From NCBI RefSeq assembly GCF_001748285.1, contig NZ_BDGT01000008.1, forward strand, positions 1-64,000: 64,000 nt of DNA, written 5' to 3'. The translations under genes were made by a program, and so were the position numbers. This stretch comes from Thermogemmatispora onikobensis. GTDB taxonomy: Bacteria > Chloroflexota > Ktedonobacteria > Ktedonobacterales > Ktedonobacteraceae. The stretch's first letter is position 1. Every line of letters starts with the position of its first letter. The notes under the pieces are model-generated. The model searched no databases, had not been told where the DNA came from, and worked only from the letters and a program-made list of their open reading frames with translations. Below are positions 31,605-40,156 of the stretch, piece by piece.

Positions 31605-33113
31605 ATGCAGTCGATATTTCATGGCGATCGATACGAGAGAGAGAGGCCCTGGGACCGCCAGGGGCAGGCGGTGAACGAGGGTTCAGATTTCTACTACGAT
31701 GAGCAGGCGAACCGCTGGGCCGTACTCCGACATGAGGTAGAGGTGGGAGAGGATATGCGGGAGGAGCACACCCTGGCCGGCTGGGAGCAGCGGGATACGG
31801 AAGAGGAGATGATCGCTACTGAGGCGCCCGTCGACGCCGAGGAGCGCTGCGATGAGCCGCGCCATGTTGATATTGTGGTGGCCGGTGTAGGCGGCGGAGG
31901 CACCAATGCGGTGAATCGCATGATTGATATGAATGTCCGGGGCGTGCGTTTCATCGCAATGAATACGGATGCGCAGGTGCTGGAGCTGTCACAGGCCCCA
32001 CTGCGGATTAGCCTGGGCCACCATTATACTAAGGGTTTGGGAGCAGGCGGTAACGCGGCTGTCGGTATGCGGGCCGCCACGGAGAGCGCTGCGGAGATTC
32101 GTGCCGCGCTCAAGGATGCTGACCTGGTCTTTATCGCCGCCGGTTTGGGAGGAGGCACCGGTACGGGAGCTGCCCCAGTGGTGGCTTCAATCGCTCGCAA
32201 GCTGGGCGCCCTGACCATCGGCATTGTGACACTTCCGTTCAGCTTTGAAGGCTCTCGCCGCCGCCGCGTGGCTCAGGAGGGCCTGGCCGAGCTGAGCAAA
32301 GAGGTCGATGCGCTGATCACTATCCCCAACGATCGCTTGCTGATGTCGAGCACACGAGATCGCAGCCTGGCAGAGGCCTTCAAGGTCGCCGATGACGTGC
32401 TGCGCCAGGGAGTGCAAGGGATCGCAGAGGTCATTAATGTGCCGGGGCTGGTCAACGTCGATTTCGCCGATGTGCGGAATGTCTTGCGCGGCGCCGGCAG
32501 CGCTTTGATGAGTATCGGCGAGGGGAAGGGCCGCAATCGTGCTCAGGCTGCCGCCCAGCAGGCCATCGCTGGTGGCTTCCTGAATGTGACCATCAAGGGA
32601 GCGCACCGTGTGCTGTTCAATATTAGCGGTGGCGAGGATCTGACGCTTTTTGAGGTCAATGAGGTGGCAGAGTGCATTCGCAGCGTGGTCGACGAGGCGG
32701 CAGATATTACCTTTGGAGCGGTCATCGATCCAACGTTGCAGGATAGCCTGCGAGTAACGCTGATTGCCGCTGGCATGGGGGAGCCACTGGCAGCCCAGCC
32801 GCCAGCGTTGATGGCGGGAACATCGCGCCCGGCTCAGCTCCAGGCACCAGCCCAGGCCAGCAACGGCACAGGCATGCCCGAACCGGCTCGGGCATCTCAC
32901 CAGATGGTCCCTATGCCGCCTTTGACACCGCGCCCTTCTCTGTCCCACGGCGTCCCGGCTGCCTCAGCGGCCCCTTCGCGTCCACCTGCCTTGCCACGTC
33001 CGCAGCGTAGCCTGGAAGATCTGCGGGGCTTGCGTAGCCTGGCACGCCGCTACCAGGAGCGGCTGGAGCAGGAGCAGGAGGTTAGCGCTCCTCCCTTCCT
33101 GCGTCGTCGCTAG
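31605..33113 (+). CDS. ftsZ: Cell division GTPase FtsZ with long N-terminal extension
   Basis: FtsZ polymerises into the cytokinetic ring at mid-cell. The GTPase core begins at HVDIVVAGVGGGGTNAVNRM (about residue 87). It has the tubulin signature GLGGGTGTGAAPVVA, the NVDFADVRNVL synergy loop and FEVNEVAE. A Pro/Ala-rich linker of about 90 residues leads to the C-terminal peptide APPFLRRR, the usual docking site for FtsA/SepF-type partners. Most FtsZ proteins have only about ten residues before the core. Here there are nearly 80 more, acidic and with many Glu and Trp, and the ATG at 31605 has only a weak ribosome site. No dcw-cluster genes are adjacent. Confidence 0.95.
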   Translation: MQSIFHGDRYERERPWDRQGQAVNEGSDFYYDEQANRWAVLRHEVEVGEDMREEHTLAGWEQRDTEEEMIATEAPVDAEERCDEPRHVDIVVAGVGGGGTNAVNRMIDMNVRGVRFIAMNTDAQVLELSQAPLRISLGHHYTKGLGAGGNAAVGMRAATESAAEIRAALKDADLVFIAAGLGGGTGTGAAPVVASIARKLGALTIGIVTLPFSFEGSRRRRVAQEGLAELSKEVDALITIPNDRLLMSSTRDRSLAEAFKVADDVLRQGVQGIAEVINVPGLVNVDFADVRNVLRGAGSALMSIGEGKGRNRAQAAAQQAIAGGFLNVTIKGAHRVLFNISGGEDLTLFEVNEVAECIRSVVDEAADITFGAVIDPTLQDSLRVTLIAAGMGEPLAAQPPALMAGTSRPAQLQAPAQASNGTGMPEPARASHQMVPMPPLTPRPSLSHGVPAASAAPSRPPALPRPQRSLEDLRGLRSLARRYQERLEQEQEVSAPPFLRRR

Positions 33114-33204
33114 GAGGCAGAGAGGGGTCTCCGGGCCGGGAAGGGAGCGACGTCCTTCGCCAATGACCCCAGGACCACCATCGAGACAAGACAAGGCAAG
33201 CCAA

Positions 33205-33237
33205 GGGGAGCTGACCACCGCGGTGGCCAGTCTCCCC
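33205..33237. terminator. Hairpin after ftsZ
   Basis: GGGGAG-ctgaCCACCG is followed directly by its imperfect complement CGGTGGccagtCTCCCC. A 12-base perfect palindrome forms the core. There is no U-run, so only the fold is certain. Confidence 0.5.
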
Positions 33238-33411
33238 GCTGGCTAGCCTCCTCACAGGCCAGCTCTTCCCGTCGGCAGATGTGCTTGCCGAATAGCTAGA
33301 ACATCGACATACCTCATCTCAGGCCCGCCTACACAAGCGCGAGGGAAGCAGCGGGAGCGCACGAGCAAGCCACTTCCTCTCTGAGGCGCCCGGCAGACGC
33401 GGCGAGCGATG

Positions 33412-33720
33412 CTAAGGGGTCGCGCCGCTCTCATCCGATGTCTGAGCTGGAGCAGCGGCAGAGCTAGCAGCACGCCCCCGCTCACCGCCCTTCTTACCAA
33501 TGCGCGAGTAGAAAGCCGAGCCTTGCTGACGCTTCGTCGACTCTCCGCCCTTCTTACCGATCTCAGAATAGAATTGCGGGCCGCGTTTCTGCTTGACCGC
33601 TTCGCCTCCCTTCTTACCGATTCTAGCGTAGAACTCCGTACCATACTTCTCGCGCACAGCCTGACCGCCATGCTTGGCCTTCTGCGATCCGGGTTCCGGT
33701 CCGCGTTTATTGTTCGCCAT
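33412..33720 (-). CDS. KGG-repeat stress protein
   Basis: The 102-residue protein is made of three tandem repeats of about 20 residues with the core FY(A/S)(R/E)IGKKGGE. This is the KGG motif of stress-induced, conidiation-10/GsiB-like hydrophilic proteins. Such proteins are disordered, glycine-rich and expressed under desiccation, heat or glucose starvation in other bacteria. The tail is Ala/Ser-rich. ATG 33720 (MANNKRGPEPG) is preferred; a GTG start at 33753 would add 11 residues. It stands alone between ftsZ and larB. Confidence 0.88.
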   Translation of the reverse strand: MANNKRGPEPGSQKAKHGGQAVREKYGTEFYARIGKKGGEAVKQKRGPQFYSEIGKKGGESTKRQQGSAFYSRIGKKGGERGRAASSAAAPAQTSDESGATP

Positions 33721-33823
33721 AGAAGGTCCCGCCTCTCTTTCACTCAAATCCACGTTTACCCAACAACGCGGCGAGACAGTCTCTGCTCCCAGCGAGAGAG
33801 ACAGAAATCTCGCAGCCTTCTAG

Positions 33824-34636
33824 CTAGCGCAAGGGATGCTTGCGAGCCTGAGCCACGCGGTTGGCGATCAGGGCCGCGGTGATGCCCGCGCCGACGCCGT
33901 TATCGATATTGACGACGGCGAGGCCCGGGGCACACGTCTGCAGCATTGACAGCAGGGCGGCCATGCCCTTGCCGCCCAGGCCGTAGCCAACCGAAGTGGG
34001 CAAGCCAATGACAGGGACAGGAACCAGTCCTGCCACAACTGAAGGGAGCGCCCCATCCATGCCAGCGGCCACCACGATCGCATCTACGCCGTTCGAGAGC
34101 AGGTCGCGCAGCGGGCCAACCAGACGGTGCAACCCTGCCACCCCCACGTCATAGATACAGGTCACGCGGCAGCCCATTTCCTCGGCAAGAAGGGCCGCCT
34201 CCTCCGCTACCGGGACATCGGAGGTACCTGCCGTGATGATGCCAACGTGCCCCCCCGTGTCGGGACGCACAAAATCGGGCCTGGAGATGACCATCGCTCT
34301 GGCGGCTTCGCGCAGACGAATGGTGTAACTACGAAAGACGTCAAGGAGTGCTTCCTTCGTCTCTGAGCGCATGCGGCTGACAATCGCTCGCCCTGAACCA
34401 GCCAGCAACGCCTCGGCCATGGCAATCACCTGCGCCGTCTCTTTGGTCTCCCCAAAGATGACTTCCGGCGCCCCTTTCCTGCGCTCACGACCAGGATCAG
34501 GACGAACTGTGACCGGTTCGGACTGCACAGACAACGACGCTGGTTGCGATCCCTCACTGCTGTGCACCTCCGGCCTCTTGCTCAGCTGCTCCAGCTCTAC
34601 GAACAGCTCCCACTGTTCGTCAGACTGATGACTCAT
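33824..34636 (-). CDS. larB: LarB-like (nickel-pincer cofactor carboxylase / PurE-related)
   Basis: LarB carboxylates and hydrolyses nicotinic acid adenine dinucleotide in making the nickel-pincer nucleotide cofactor of lactate racemase. Its C-terminal half is PurE-related. In this 270-residue protein the PurE-like region is clear: VGIITAGTSDVPVAEEAALLAEEMG, VVAAGMDGALPSVVAGLVPVPVIGLPTSVGYG and VVNIDNGVGAGITAALIANR. The N-terminal third is charged and variable. The usual partners larC, larE and larA are not in the window. AGGAG lies about 11 bases before ATG 34636; an upstream GTG at 34648 is possible. Confidence 0.9.
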   Translation of the reverse strand: MSHQSDEQWELFVELEQLSKRPEVHSSEGSQPASLSVQSEPVTVRPDPGRERRKGAPEVIFGETKETAQVIAMAEALLAGSGRAIVSRMRSETKEALLDVFRSYTIRLREAARAMVISRPDFVRPDTGGHVGIITAGTSDVPVAEEAALLAEEMGCRVTCIYDVGVAGLHRLVGPLRDLLSNGVDAIVVAAGMDGALPSVVAGLVPVPVIGLPTSVGYGLGGKGMAALLSMLQTCAPGLAVVNIDNGVGAGITAALIANRVAQARKHPLR

Positions 34637-35054
34637 GGAAATATACACTCCTGATTGAGCAAAATAATTGTCTTCCTATCCAGGAATTCTCCAACGTCCA
34701 GTAGTGTAACACATCTCGATAGAAAGAACAAGGCAATTATGCCAGCACCAGAACCTCCAGGGCCATAAGGGCCGTGGGACAAGCACGTCTAGGAAAAGCG
34801 TTTCCGCTCAAGTGCCACTTCCCCTGCCAGTCTCCTGCTGAGTCGTGGCTCAGGTCGCCAGACAGACAGGCAGACCCAGGGGCAGCTCACTCTCCCCAAC
34901 CAGGAGGGTCCCTGCTCCCCCTCCACCTCCTGCCAGGCGTTCCCTTGCTTCAGCGCCTGCCGGCCAAGCCGGCTGGGCGTAAGCTCTCCTATACTACCTG
35001 TCTATGATATAATGTACTCGCACCTCCAAATGTGGTCTATTTCTAACAGGTGCT
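34637..35054. other. Intergenic region with an extended -10 promoter
   Basis: The 418-base region carries no convincing gene. Its right end has TGA-TATAAT (see 35008-35013). The left end (34640-34740) is AT-rich and may hold the larB promoter. Confidence 0.45.
35008..35013 (+). promoter_or_regulatory. Extended -10 promoter (TGA-TATAAT)
   Basis: A perfect TATAAT preceded by TGA gives an extended -10; there is no clear -35. It lies about 40 bases before the small gene at 35055. The same TGA-TATAAT arrangement occurs at 45358. Confidence 0.6.
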
Positions 35055-35381
35055 ATGGAGTCGCGCCGGCAACTACTCCTCCGGGCCGAAGAGTATTTTG
35101 CTCTTCTGCTCGAAATACTTTTTGTCCGCTTCTCGGAGGCCCTCCGCGACTCCTGGCCTGCCGTTCATGGGAAGCCTATCCCCCCAGGGGAGAGTCTCGG
35201 GCCAGCCTCTCAGCAATGGGCTTGTCAGATGCCCGTTTCAGATGTATCCTGCCTGTCAGCACACAGTGAACATCGCAGGATGGCAGAGCGCGCGAGTCAG
35301 GACCCAGGGTCCGTCGGATTCGCGTTGCCTCGCTCTGCTGGCTTCCGCCCGAACCGGAGGGACAACTATGATGCCTTGTGA
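35055..35381 (+). CDS. Possible small hypothetical protein
   Basis: An open frame of 108 residues lies just after the TGA-TATAAT promoter, with AGGTG only a few bases before its ATG. The N-terminal half looks protein-like (ESRRQLLLRAEEYFALLLEILFVRFSEALR), helical and charged. The second half is low-complexity with Cys, Ser and Pro. It ends 12 bases before the lipoprotein gene and could be its operon partner. I recognise no family, and it may instead be only the leader of the lipoprotein transcript. Confidence 0.35.
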   Translation: MESRRQLLLRAEEYFALLLEILFVRFSEALRDSWPAVHGKPIPPGESLGPASQQWACQMPVSDVSCLSAHSEHRRMAERASQDPGSVGFALPRSAGFRPNRRDNYDAL

Positions 35382-35393
35382 GAGAGGTTCAGG

Positions 35394-35891
35394 GTGACAA
35401 CCTGTATGAGGAGATCTCGCTATCAGCGCTTGGGCGTCTTGCTCTCGGGATTGGCCACGCTCTGGCTGCTCCTGCTGAGTGCCTGCGGCCCAACCGCTAA
35501 CCAGCTTTCTCCGGCAGCGACGGTGACCATTAATCCCGCCTTCCAGGCAAGCACTTCGCCCCTGCCTACAGAGCCGCCCTATCGCTGTGGCGCTTGGGCC
35601 TCGAACAATGCTCCATCACCAGCAGCGGTGATTACTATCTATGCTCGCTTGACTAAAAATATGCAGGGCGTGCCAGGTGCTACAGCAACGGCGGTGGTCC
35701 ATTTTAGCAGCGGCGATACGCCTTTGGCACAACAGCCTACAAGCGATCAGGGCGGCTATGTCCGCTTTACGCTGTCTTTGGCTGGCCGGCAGCCGCGCAA
35801 TGTGCCAGCGACTGTCGATGTGACCTTTACGAATATCCCCGGTGGGCCTGCTAGCCTGCATTGCAGCCCGGCCTTCTTTACGCCTCAGTAA
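35394..35891 (+). CDS. Lipoprotein with beta-sandwich-like domain
   Basis: The 165-residue product starts with a basic segment and a hydrophobic signal (LGVLLSGLATLWLLLLSAC), whose lipobox LSAC would be cleaved and lipidated at Cys. The mature part of about 130 residues is Thr/Pro-rich first, then beta-strand-like (AVITIYARLTKNMQGVPGATATAVVHF). This resembles Ig-like Big_1-type surface domains. It has paired Cys residues. The start is GTG 35394 with GAGAGG six bases upstream. It is exported and anchored to the outer face of the membrane; its role is unknown. Confidence 0.8.
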   Translation: MTTCMRRSRYQRLGVLLSGLATLWLLLLSACGPTANQLSPAATVTINPAFQASTSPLPTEPPYRCGAWASNNAPSPAAVITIYARLTKNMQGVPGATATAVVHFSSGDTPLAQQPTSDQGGYVRFTLSLAGRQPRNVPATVDVTFTNIPGGPASLHCSPAFFTPQ

Positions 35892-35902
35892 GGCCCTTGC
35901 CA

Positions 35903-36895
35903 CTAAGGCTGGCCGCAGGACGGGCGGGCGGACTGACTGACTGGTTGGCAGTGCGGGCAGAAATGGGTACTCCGCTGAGCAACGCTGATGCGCTGGATCG
36001 CTGTACCGCAGCGTCGACAGGGCTGACCAGTGCGCTGGTAGACCTGCATATGGGCATAGTTGCTGCCGGCTTCTCCCCAAAGGCCGCGATAGTCGTTGAA
36101 GGAGGTTCCTCCATGCTCGATGCCGAGCTGGAGCACCGCGACGATCGCCTGGCGCAGGACGGCCACTTCTTCGCAGCTGAGCGTGTCGGCCCGGCGCAAA
36201 GGATGGATGGACGCTACAAACAGGGCTTCGTCGGCATAGATGTTCCCTAAACCGGCGATCAGAGTTTGCTCAAGAAGTACTTGCTTGATCGGTCGCTTCT
36301 TTCCTTGTAGCAGCAGGGCCAGCCGCTCGCTGGTGAAGTCCGGGCCGAGCGGTTCGAGACCCAGGCCAGCCAGAGCCTCAGCCTCCTGGCCGCGGGACCA
36401 GAGGGCCAGCTTGCCAAATTTGCGCAGGTCGTTATAGAGTAAGCGCCTCCCATCGGCTAATGTGAAGCAGACACGACAGTAGAATGGCTGGTCATGCAGC
36501 AGACAGAGGGTTTCTTCCTGCTCCCCTTGCCGCTTCTCCTGACAACGGCACTGATAACTCTCGTTGAGAAAGGCTGGCCCCACCCGTTCCCACGACGCCC
36601 GGTCCTGCTTCCGGAGCCGGCAGTCAAGATGCCAGCCAGGGGGCAGGACAAGCAGGTTGCCGGTCATGCGCCGGTGGATGGTCAGCAGATAGTCACCGCT
36701 AAGGTCTAGCAGGAGCAGCTTGCCGCGGCGGCGGACTCCTTCTATGCGTCGCCCGGCGATTTCTTGACAGAAGGCGTCGCTGTCAGGCCGGGCGATGCTC
36801 CGCTCCCAAAAGACCAGCGCTTCCGCAATACTGGCTCCAACAAGAGCAGCGCGTACCTGACGCGCCGTATATTCAACTTCTGGTAATTCTGGCAT
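35903..36895 (-). CDS. mutM: Formamidopyrimidine-DNA glycosylase with an insertion
   Basis: MutM/Fpg removes 8-oxoguanine and ring-opened purines and cuts the abasic site. The 330-residue protein starts MPELPEVE, so Pro2 and Glu3 are in place. It has HRRMTGNLL, YNDLRKFGKL, the helix-two-turn-helix (QTLIAGLGNIYADEALF) and a C-terminal zinc finger (CRRCGTAIQRI...THFCPHC). Between HRRMTGNLLVLPP and the FYCRVCFTLADGRR strand there is an extra segment of about 40 polar, Arg/Gln/Glu-rich residues, making it longer than the usual 270-290. It converges with the lipoprotein gene. Confidence 0.95.
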   Translation of the reverse strand: MPELPEVEYTARQVRAALVGASIAEALVFWERSIARPDSDAFCQEIAGRRIEGVRRRGKLLLLDLSGDYLLTIHRRMTGNLLVLPPGWHLDCRLRKQDRASWERVGPAFLNESYQCRCQEKRQGEQEETLCLLHDQPFYCRVCFTLADGRRLLYNDLRKFGKLALWSRGQEAEALAGLGLEPLGPDFTSERLALLLQGKKRPIKQVLLEQTLIAGLGNIYADEALFVASIHPLRRADTLSCEEVAVLRQAIVAVLQLGIEHGGTSFNDYRGLWGEAGSNYAHMQVYQRTGQPCRRCGTAIQRISVAQRSTHFCPHCQPVSQSARPSCGQP

Positions 36896-37015
36896 GGTTC
36901 TACTCGCTCATATGATGATGCCTGCATTGCCTGGGAGCAAAGCCGCCAGGGGTGAAACAGCCAGCGCTCTGCCCGCTCACGCTCGCTGCTCCCGGCCCCC
37001 GCAACAGAGGAGGCT

Positions 37016-37684
37016 TCAGTTGGCTCGGGTAGGGGGATCGGAATCAAGTAGGAGGGGGAAAATTTCCCACACCCGAAAGCCCGCCTCTGTATCTTCAATG
37101 CAAAGGTGGGACGGATAGCGCAAGAGGAGCCAGATCGCCAGCAAGTCACCAGCACAGCCGGAGAGATGACCAGCCCCAGCCAGGACCAGGTACGGGGCGA
37201 TTGCTGGCCAGCACCACATGAGCAGGGCCAGGAGAAGGGAGAGGACCAGACAGGGAGTCAGGCCGACGGTGAGATACTGGTTGCGCCAGAAGAGCTGACC
37301 ACGCGCTCCGCAATAGAGGGCCACAGGGAGGCGCATCCCATAATAGGGCCGTCCTCCCCAGAACCGGAAGACCAGCCCATGCAGGAGCTCGTGCAGGGGC
37401 AGCAGGACCAGATAAACGCCGCCGCTGACCGCGAGCCACATGAGCAGGTGCAGGAGATCGGCTCTCCCTGCGGACCAGCCGTGAAGGGATCGCCAGCTGA
37501 GCGCCATCAGAGCCAGCGCGCCAAAGCCCGCCAACCCAATGAACAGGAGCAAAAAACTGAGCAGCGTCAGCGGATAGAGCAAGGGTGGCTCTAGTAGCGA
37601 AACTTCTCCTCGCAGGAGAACTAGCCCTGCGTCGAGAGCAGCCTGAAGCTCTCGACGTCGTTGAGGGTGGAAGCGATCGATCAT
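37016..37684 (-). CDS. DUF3267-type membrane zinc metalloprotease
   Basis: The 222-residue protein has about four or five membrane helices and the zincin motif HELLHG in the middle of the chain (after LVLLPLHE). The second ligand region is GCAGDLLAIWLLLRYP near the end. This is the DUF3267 (putative zincin peptidase) arrangement, related to intramembrane or membrane-bound metalloproteases. The start at ATG 37684 (MIDRFHPQ) has no strong ribosome site; the in-frame GTG six bases upstream is equally possible. Its substrate is unknown. It lies just upstream of mutM on the same strand. Confidence 0.82.
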   Translation of the reverse strand: MIDRFHPQRRRELQAALDAGLVLLRGEVSLLEPPLLYPLTLLSFLLLFIGLAGFGALALMALSWRSLHGWSAGRADLLHLLMWLAVSGGVYLVLLPLHELLHGLVFRFWGGRPYYGMRLPVALYCGARGQLFWRNQYLTVGLTPCLVLSLLLALLMWCWPAIAPYLVLAGAGHLSGCAGDLLAIWLLLRYPSHLCIEDTEAGFRVWEIFPLLLDSDPPTRAN

Positions 37685-37899
37685 TCTCACGGCTGCGCCC
37701 GCTCTTTGCGGCTTTGCTTACTCGCCAGGCCTCGGCGTATCTTACCCGGGACCAGGCTTCTGCAGATTGATGATACCACAGCTATTCGCCCAGAGGATAG
37801 AGGAGAGCCGCAAGACAGGCGAAGAGGGTCGCTTATTTGCCTCTGTTTCTCGTTCCTTCCGGATGGGGCACAGGCACAAGACTGCAACAACTATGCCGG

Positions 37900-37928
37900 T
37901 TGCAAAGGCCCTCCGGGCGTGCTACCAT
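37900..37928 (+). promoter_or_regulatory. Promoter before the small membrane protein and rnz
   Basis: TTGCAA and TACCAT are spaced by 17 bases; the start would be near 37935. Confidence 0.55.
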
Positions 37929-37959
37929 ACGAGGGAAATGGCGCGAAAGGATGCAACCT

Positions 37960-38142
37960 ATGCGGCGAATTCCTGCCCTCGCCTATCTGGCAGCTGCCCT
38001 GCTGGTCTTCTGGCTCTTGCTGGCTACGGTGATGATCATCTCCGGCTTCCCTTTCATCGTGATAACGCTCACTCTCAGCAGCGACCTGATGATCTCTATC
38101 TTCGTCCTGGGACTAGCCTGGGCCTACCAGAAAAATCTCTGA
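37960..38142 (+). CDS. Small two-helix membrane protein
   Basis: The 60-residue product is almost entirely two hydrophobic segments (AYLAAALLVFWLLLATVMIISGF and LSSDLMISIFVLGLAWAY). Arg-Arg is at the start and Gln-Lys-Asn-Leu at the end. ATG 37960 lies eight bases after AAAGGA. It is 13 bases before rnz and shares its promoter. Proteins of this length with a matching topology occur as uncharacterised membrane peptides. The family is not recognised. Confidence 0.7.
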   Translation: MRRIPALAYLAAALLVFWLLLATVMIISGFPFIVITLTLSSDLMISIFVLGLAWAYQKNL

Positions 38143-38155
38143 ATGCGGGCGGACA

Positions 38156-39115
38156 ATGATCGACATCTGCATGCTGGGAACTGGCGGCATGATGCCCTTG
38201 CCGGGACGCTGGCTTTCATGTGTGTTGGTGCGCTGTGGCGCCTCGCTAACGCTGCTGGACTGCGGTGAAGGGACACAGATCCCCTGGAAGCGCCTGGGCT
38301 GGGGTTTTCGTCAGCTTGGAGCCATCTGCCTGACGCATATGCATGCCGACCACGTGGCAGGGCTGCCAGGCGTGCTCTTTATGGTGGCCCACGCTGGACG
38401 CACGGAACCGCTGCTGCTCTACGGGCCACCAGGAACAGGCTACGTAGTCGAGGGCCTGCTGCGTATTGCAGGCGAGCTACCTTTTCCGCTGCAGGTGCAG
38501 GAGCTGCAGGGCGGTGAGAGGCTGGCCCTGCCAGGAGGATTGCAGGGCTCCTGCTCCCCCGCTCAGCATGGTATCCCTTGTCTGGCTTACCGCCTGGAGC
38601 TGCCACGCCGCCCACAGTTCCAGGTGGAGCGCGCTCAGGCTCTGGGCCTGCCCGTCCAGTATTGGTCACGCTTGCAGCGCGGCGAGAGCGTTGAGTACGA
38701 GGGACGGCTGATTACCCCGGATCAGGTGCTCGGCCCTCCGCGACGCGGTATCTCGCTGGCTTTTATCACTGATACACGCCCAACACCTAAGCTGAGCGCT
38801 CTCGCCCACGATGTTGATCTGCTGATCTGCGAGAGTATGTATGATGATCCGGCAGATCTCCCTCTGGCCCGCGCTCACGGGCATATGCTGGCAGAGGAGG
38901 CCGCGCGCCTGGCTAAGGAGGCCGGCGCTCACACGCTGCTATTGACTCACTTCAGCCCTAAGATCAATGATCCTTCCAACGCCGAAAAAGCGGCCCGGCG
39001 CGTTTTTCGCGCGACACGAGCCGCTCGGGATGGGGAGCTTCTGACCTTGGGCTACGCTCCCACCCCCGACGAGCAACGGGAGCGCTCGTCGCATTCAACT
39101 GAACCCGCTGACTGA
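38156..39115 (+). CDS. rnz: Ribonuclease Z
   Basis: RNase Z cuts the 3' trailer of tRNA precursors. This fits a genome whose tRNA-Arg here lacks an encoded CCA. The 319-residue metallo-beta-lactamase fold has the zinc motif THMHADHVAGLPG (residues 60-72), LLDCGEGTQIPWKRLGW near the start, SLAFITDTRP, the Asp ligand in LLICESMY, and the C-terminal His in LLTHFSPK. A Cys-Ser-Pro-Ala-Gln-His segment marks the fourth ligand region. The start ATG 38156 follows GGCGGA. The end abuts the convergent hydrolase gene with no gap. Confidence 0.94.
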   Translation: MIDICMLGTGGMMPLPGRWLSCVLVRCGASLTLLDCGEGTQIPWKRLGWGFRQLGAICLTHMHADHVAGLPGVLFMVAHAGRTEPLLLYGPPGTGYVVEGLLRIAGELPFPLQVQELQGGERLALPGGLQGSCSPAQHGIPCLAYRLELPRRPQFQVERAQALGLPVQYWSRLQRGESVEYEGRLITPDQVLGPPRRGISLAFITDTRPTPKLSALAHDVDLLICESMYDDPADLPLARAHGHMLAEEAARLAKEAGAHTLLLTHFSPKINDPSNAEKAARRVFRATRAARDGELLTLGYAPTPDEQRERSSHSTEPAD

Positions 39116-40156
39116 TTAGCTGGCCTCGGAGAGGCCCGTGATTTCTTCCACCCGCTCAGCGGGGCGCGCCGGTATCGGCCCCGCTCCTTCGCCCTCGATC
39201 AGCTGCAGATGAGGGCGGGGCTTCTTTAAATGCTCTTCGAAGAAAGAGAGCACTTTGTTGACGTAGGCGCGCCGGTCCGCAAAGTAGGCACCGCAGTGGT
39301 CAGCTTCGGGCACGATCCATAGCTCTTTCGGTTCTCCAGCTGCTTCGTAAAGAAGGGGGGCATCGCGCGGGTCGACCAGCGAATCTTTGCCACCGTGGAT
39401 GATGAGAATGGGACGCGGCGCGATCTTGGCGATATCGCGTAACGGCGCCACCTGGTCAAAGCGATAGCCTGCGCGCCACCAGAGCAGGTAATCGGCGACC
39501 CAGGTGAAGGGAGCGGCAGGTAAGTGGAGCACGCGGTGAACATTGTAGTCGATGACACTCCAGTGAGTGGCAAATGAGCTGTCAGCGACAATTGCTTCTA
39601 CATCCTGACAGCGGGCGCTGCACATGATGGCCACAGCAGCCCCCATCGAATAGGCAATGACCCCCAGGCGAGCGTGAGGCGCGCGCTCTCTGGCATAGGC
39701 CACTGCGCCCATGAAATCATTGATCTCGCGGTAGCCGAGGGTGACCGGTTTGCCTACCTCCTGCCCATGCCCGTAATACTCAAAGACGAGGACGTTATGG
39801 CTGGCTTTCCAGAGGTGGGCACACATGCCAAGCACGTCGGCCATCCCTGAGCGGTAGCCAGGGCAGACCAGGATGGTTGTGGTGGCCCCGGGATAGGGAA
39901 TGTACCAGCCATTGACCATGTGGTCGCTGTTGGAGGCCGGAAAGGTCACCGCTTCGGCTGGCAGCTCAAGCTCAAAGGGAGAGATTTTGTAGAGGTCCGC
40001 AAAACTGACGATTTTCTTGGGACGGATCAGGGTTTCAACTACATAGACAGCTACTGTGACAACGAATCCTGCCACTCCGATGACGCTCCCCAGGCCGCCA
40101 ACCAAAAGCTGCTTCAAAGAAGGCTTGCCTACACGAATCTTGCTTAGCTCTAGCAC
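39116..40156 (-). CDS. Alpha/beta hydrolase, membrane-anchored
   Basis: The 346-residue protein has an N-terminal hydrophobic helix (LGSVIGVAGFVVTVAVYVVETLI) and a serine-hydrolase fold. The nucleophile elbow is GVIAYSMGAAVA. The His is in EADHCGAYF. The acid is probably Asp in HGGKDSLVDPRDA. The family (DUF/Abhydrolase, BAAT-like or esterase) also contains bacterial lipases and acyl transferases. I chose GTG 40156; a TTG at 40168 would add four residues, and neither has a good ribosome site. A promoter at 40595-40623 implies a leader of about 430 bases. Confidence 0.85.
   Translation of the reverse strand: MLELSKIRVGKPSLKQLLVGGLGSVIGVAGFVVTVAVYVVETLIRPKKIVSFADLYKISPFELELPAEAVTFPASNSDHMVNGWYIPYPGATTTILVCPGYRSGMADVLGMCAHLWKASHNVLVFEYYGHGQEVGKPVTLGYREINDFMGAVAYARERAPHARLGVIAYSMGAAVAIMCSARCQDVEAIVADSSFATHWSVIDYNVHRVLHLPAAPFTWVADYLLWWRAGYRFDQVAPLRDIAKIAPRPILIIHGGKDSLVDPRDAPLLYEAAGEPKELWIVPEADHCGAYFADRRAYVNKVLSFFEEHLKKPRPHLQLIEGEGAGPIPARPAERVEEITGLSEAS

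Noticed and set aside
32187-32948. Antisense frame within ftsZ
   Set aside because: ftsZ is certain, and the antisense frame has no start site or recognisable domain.
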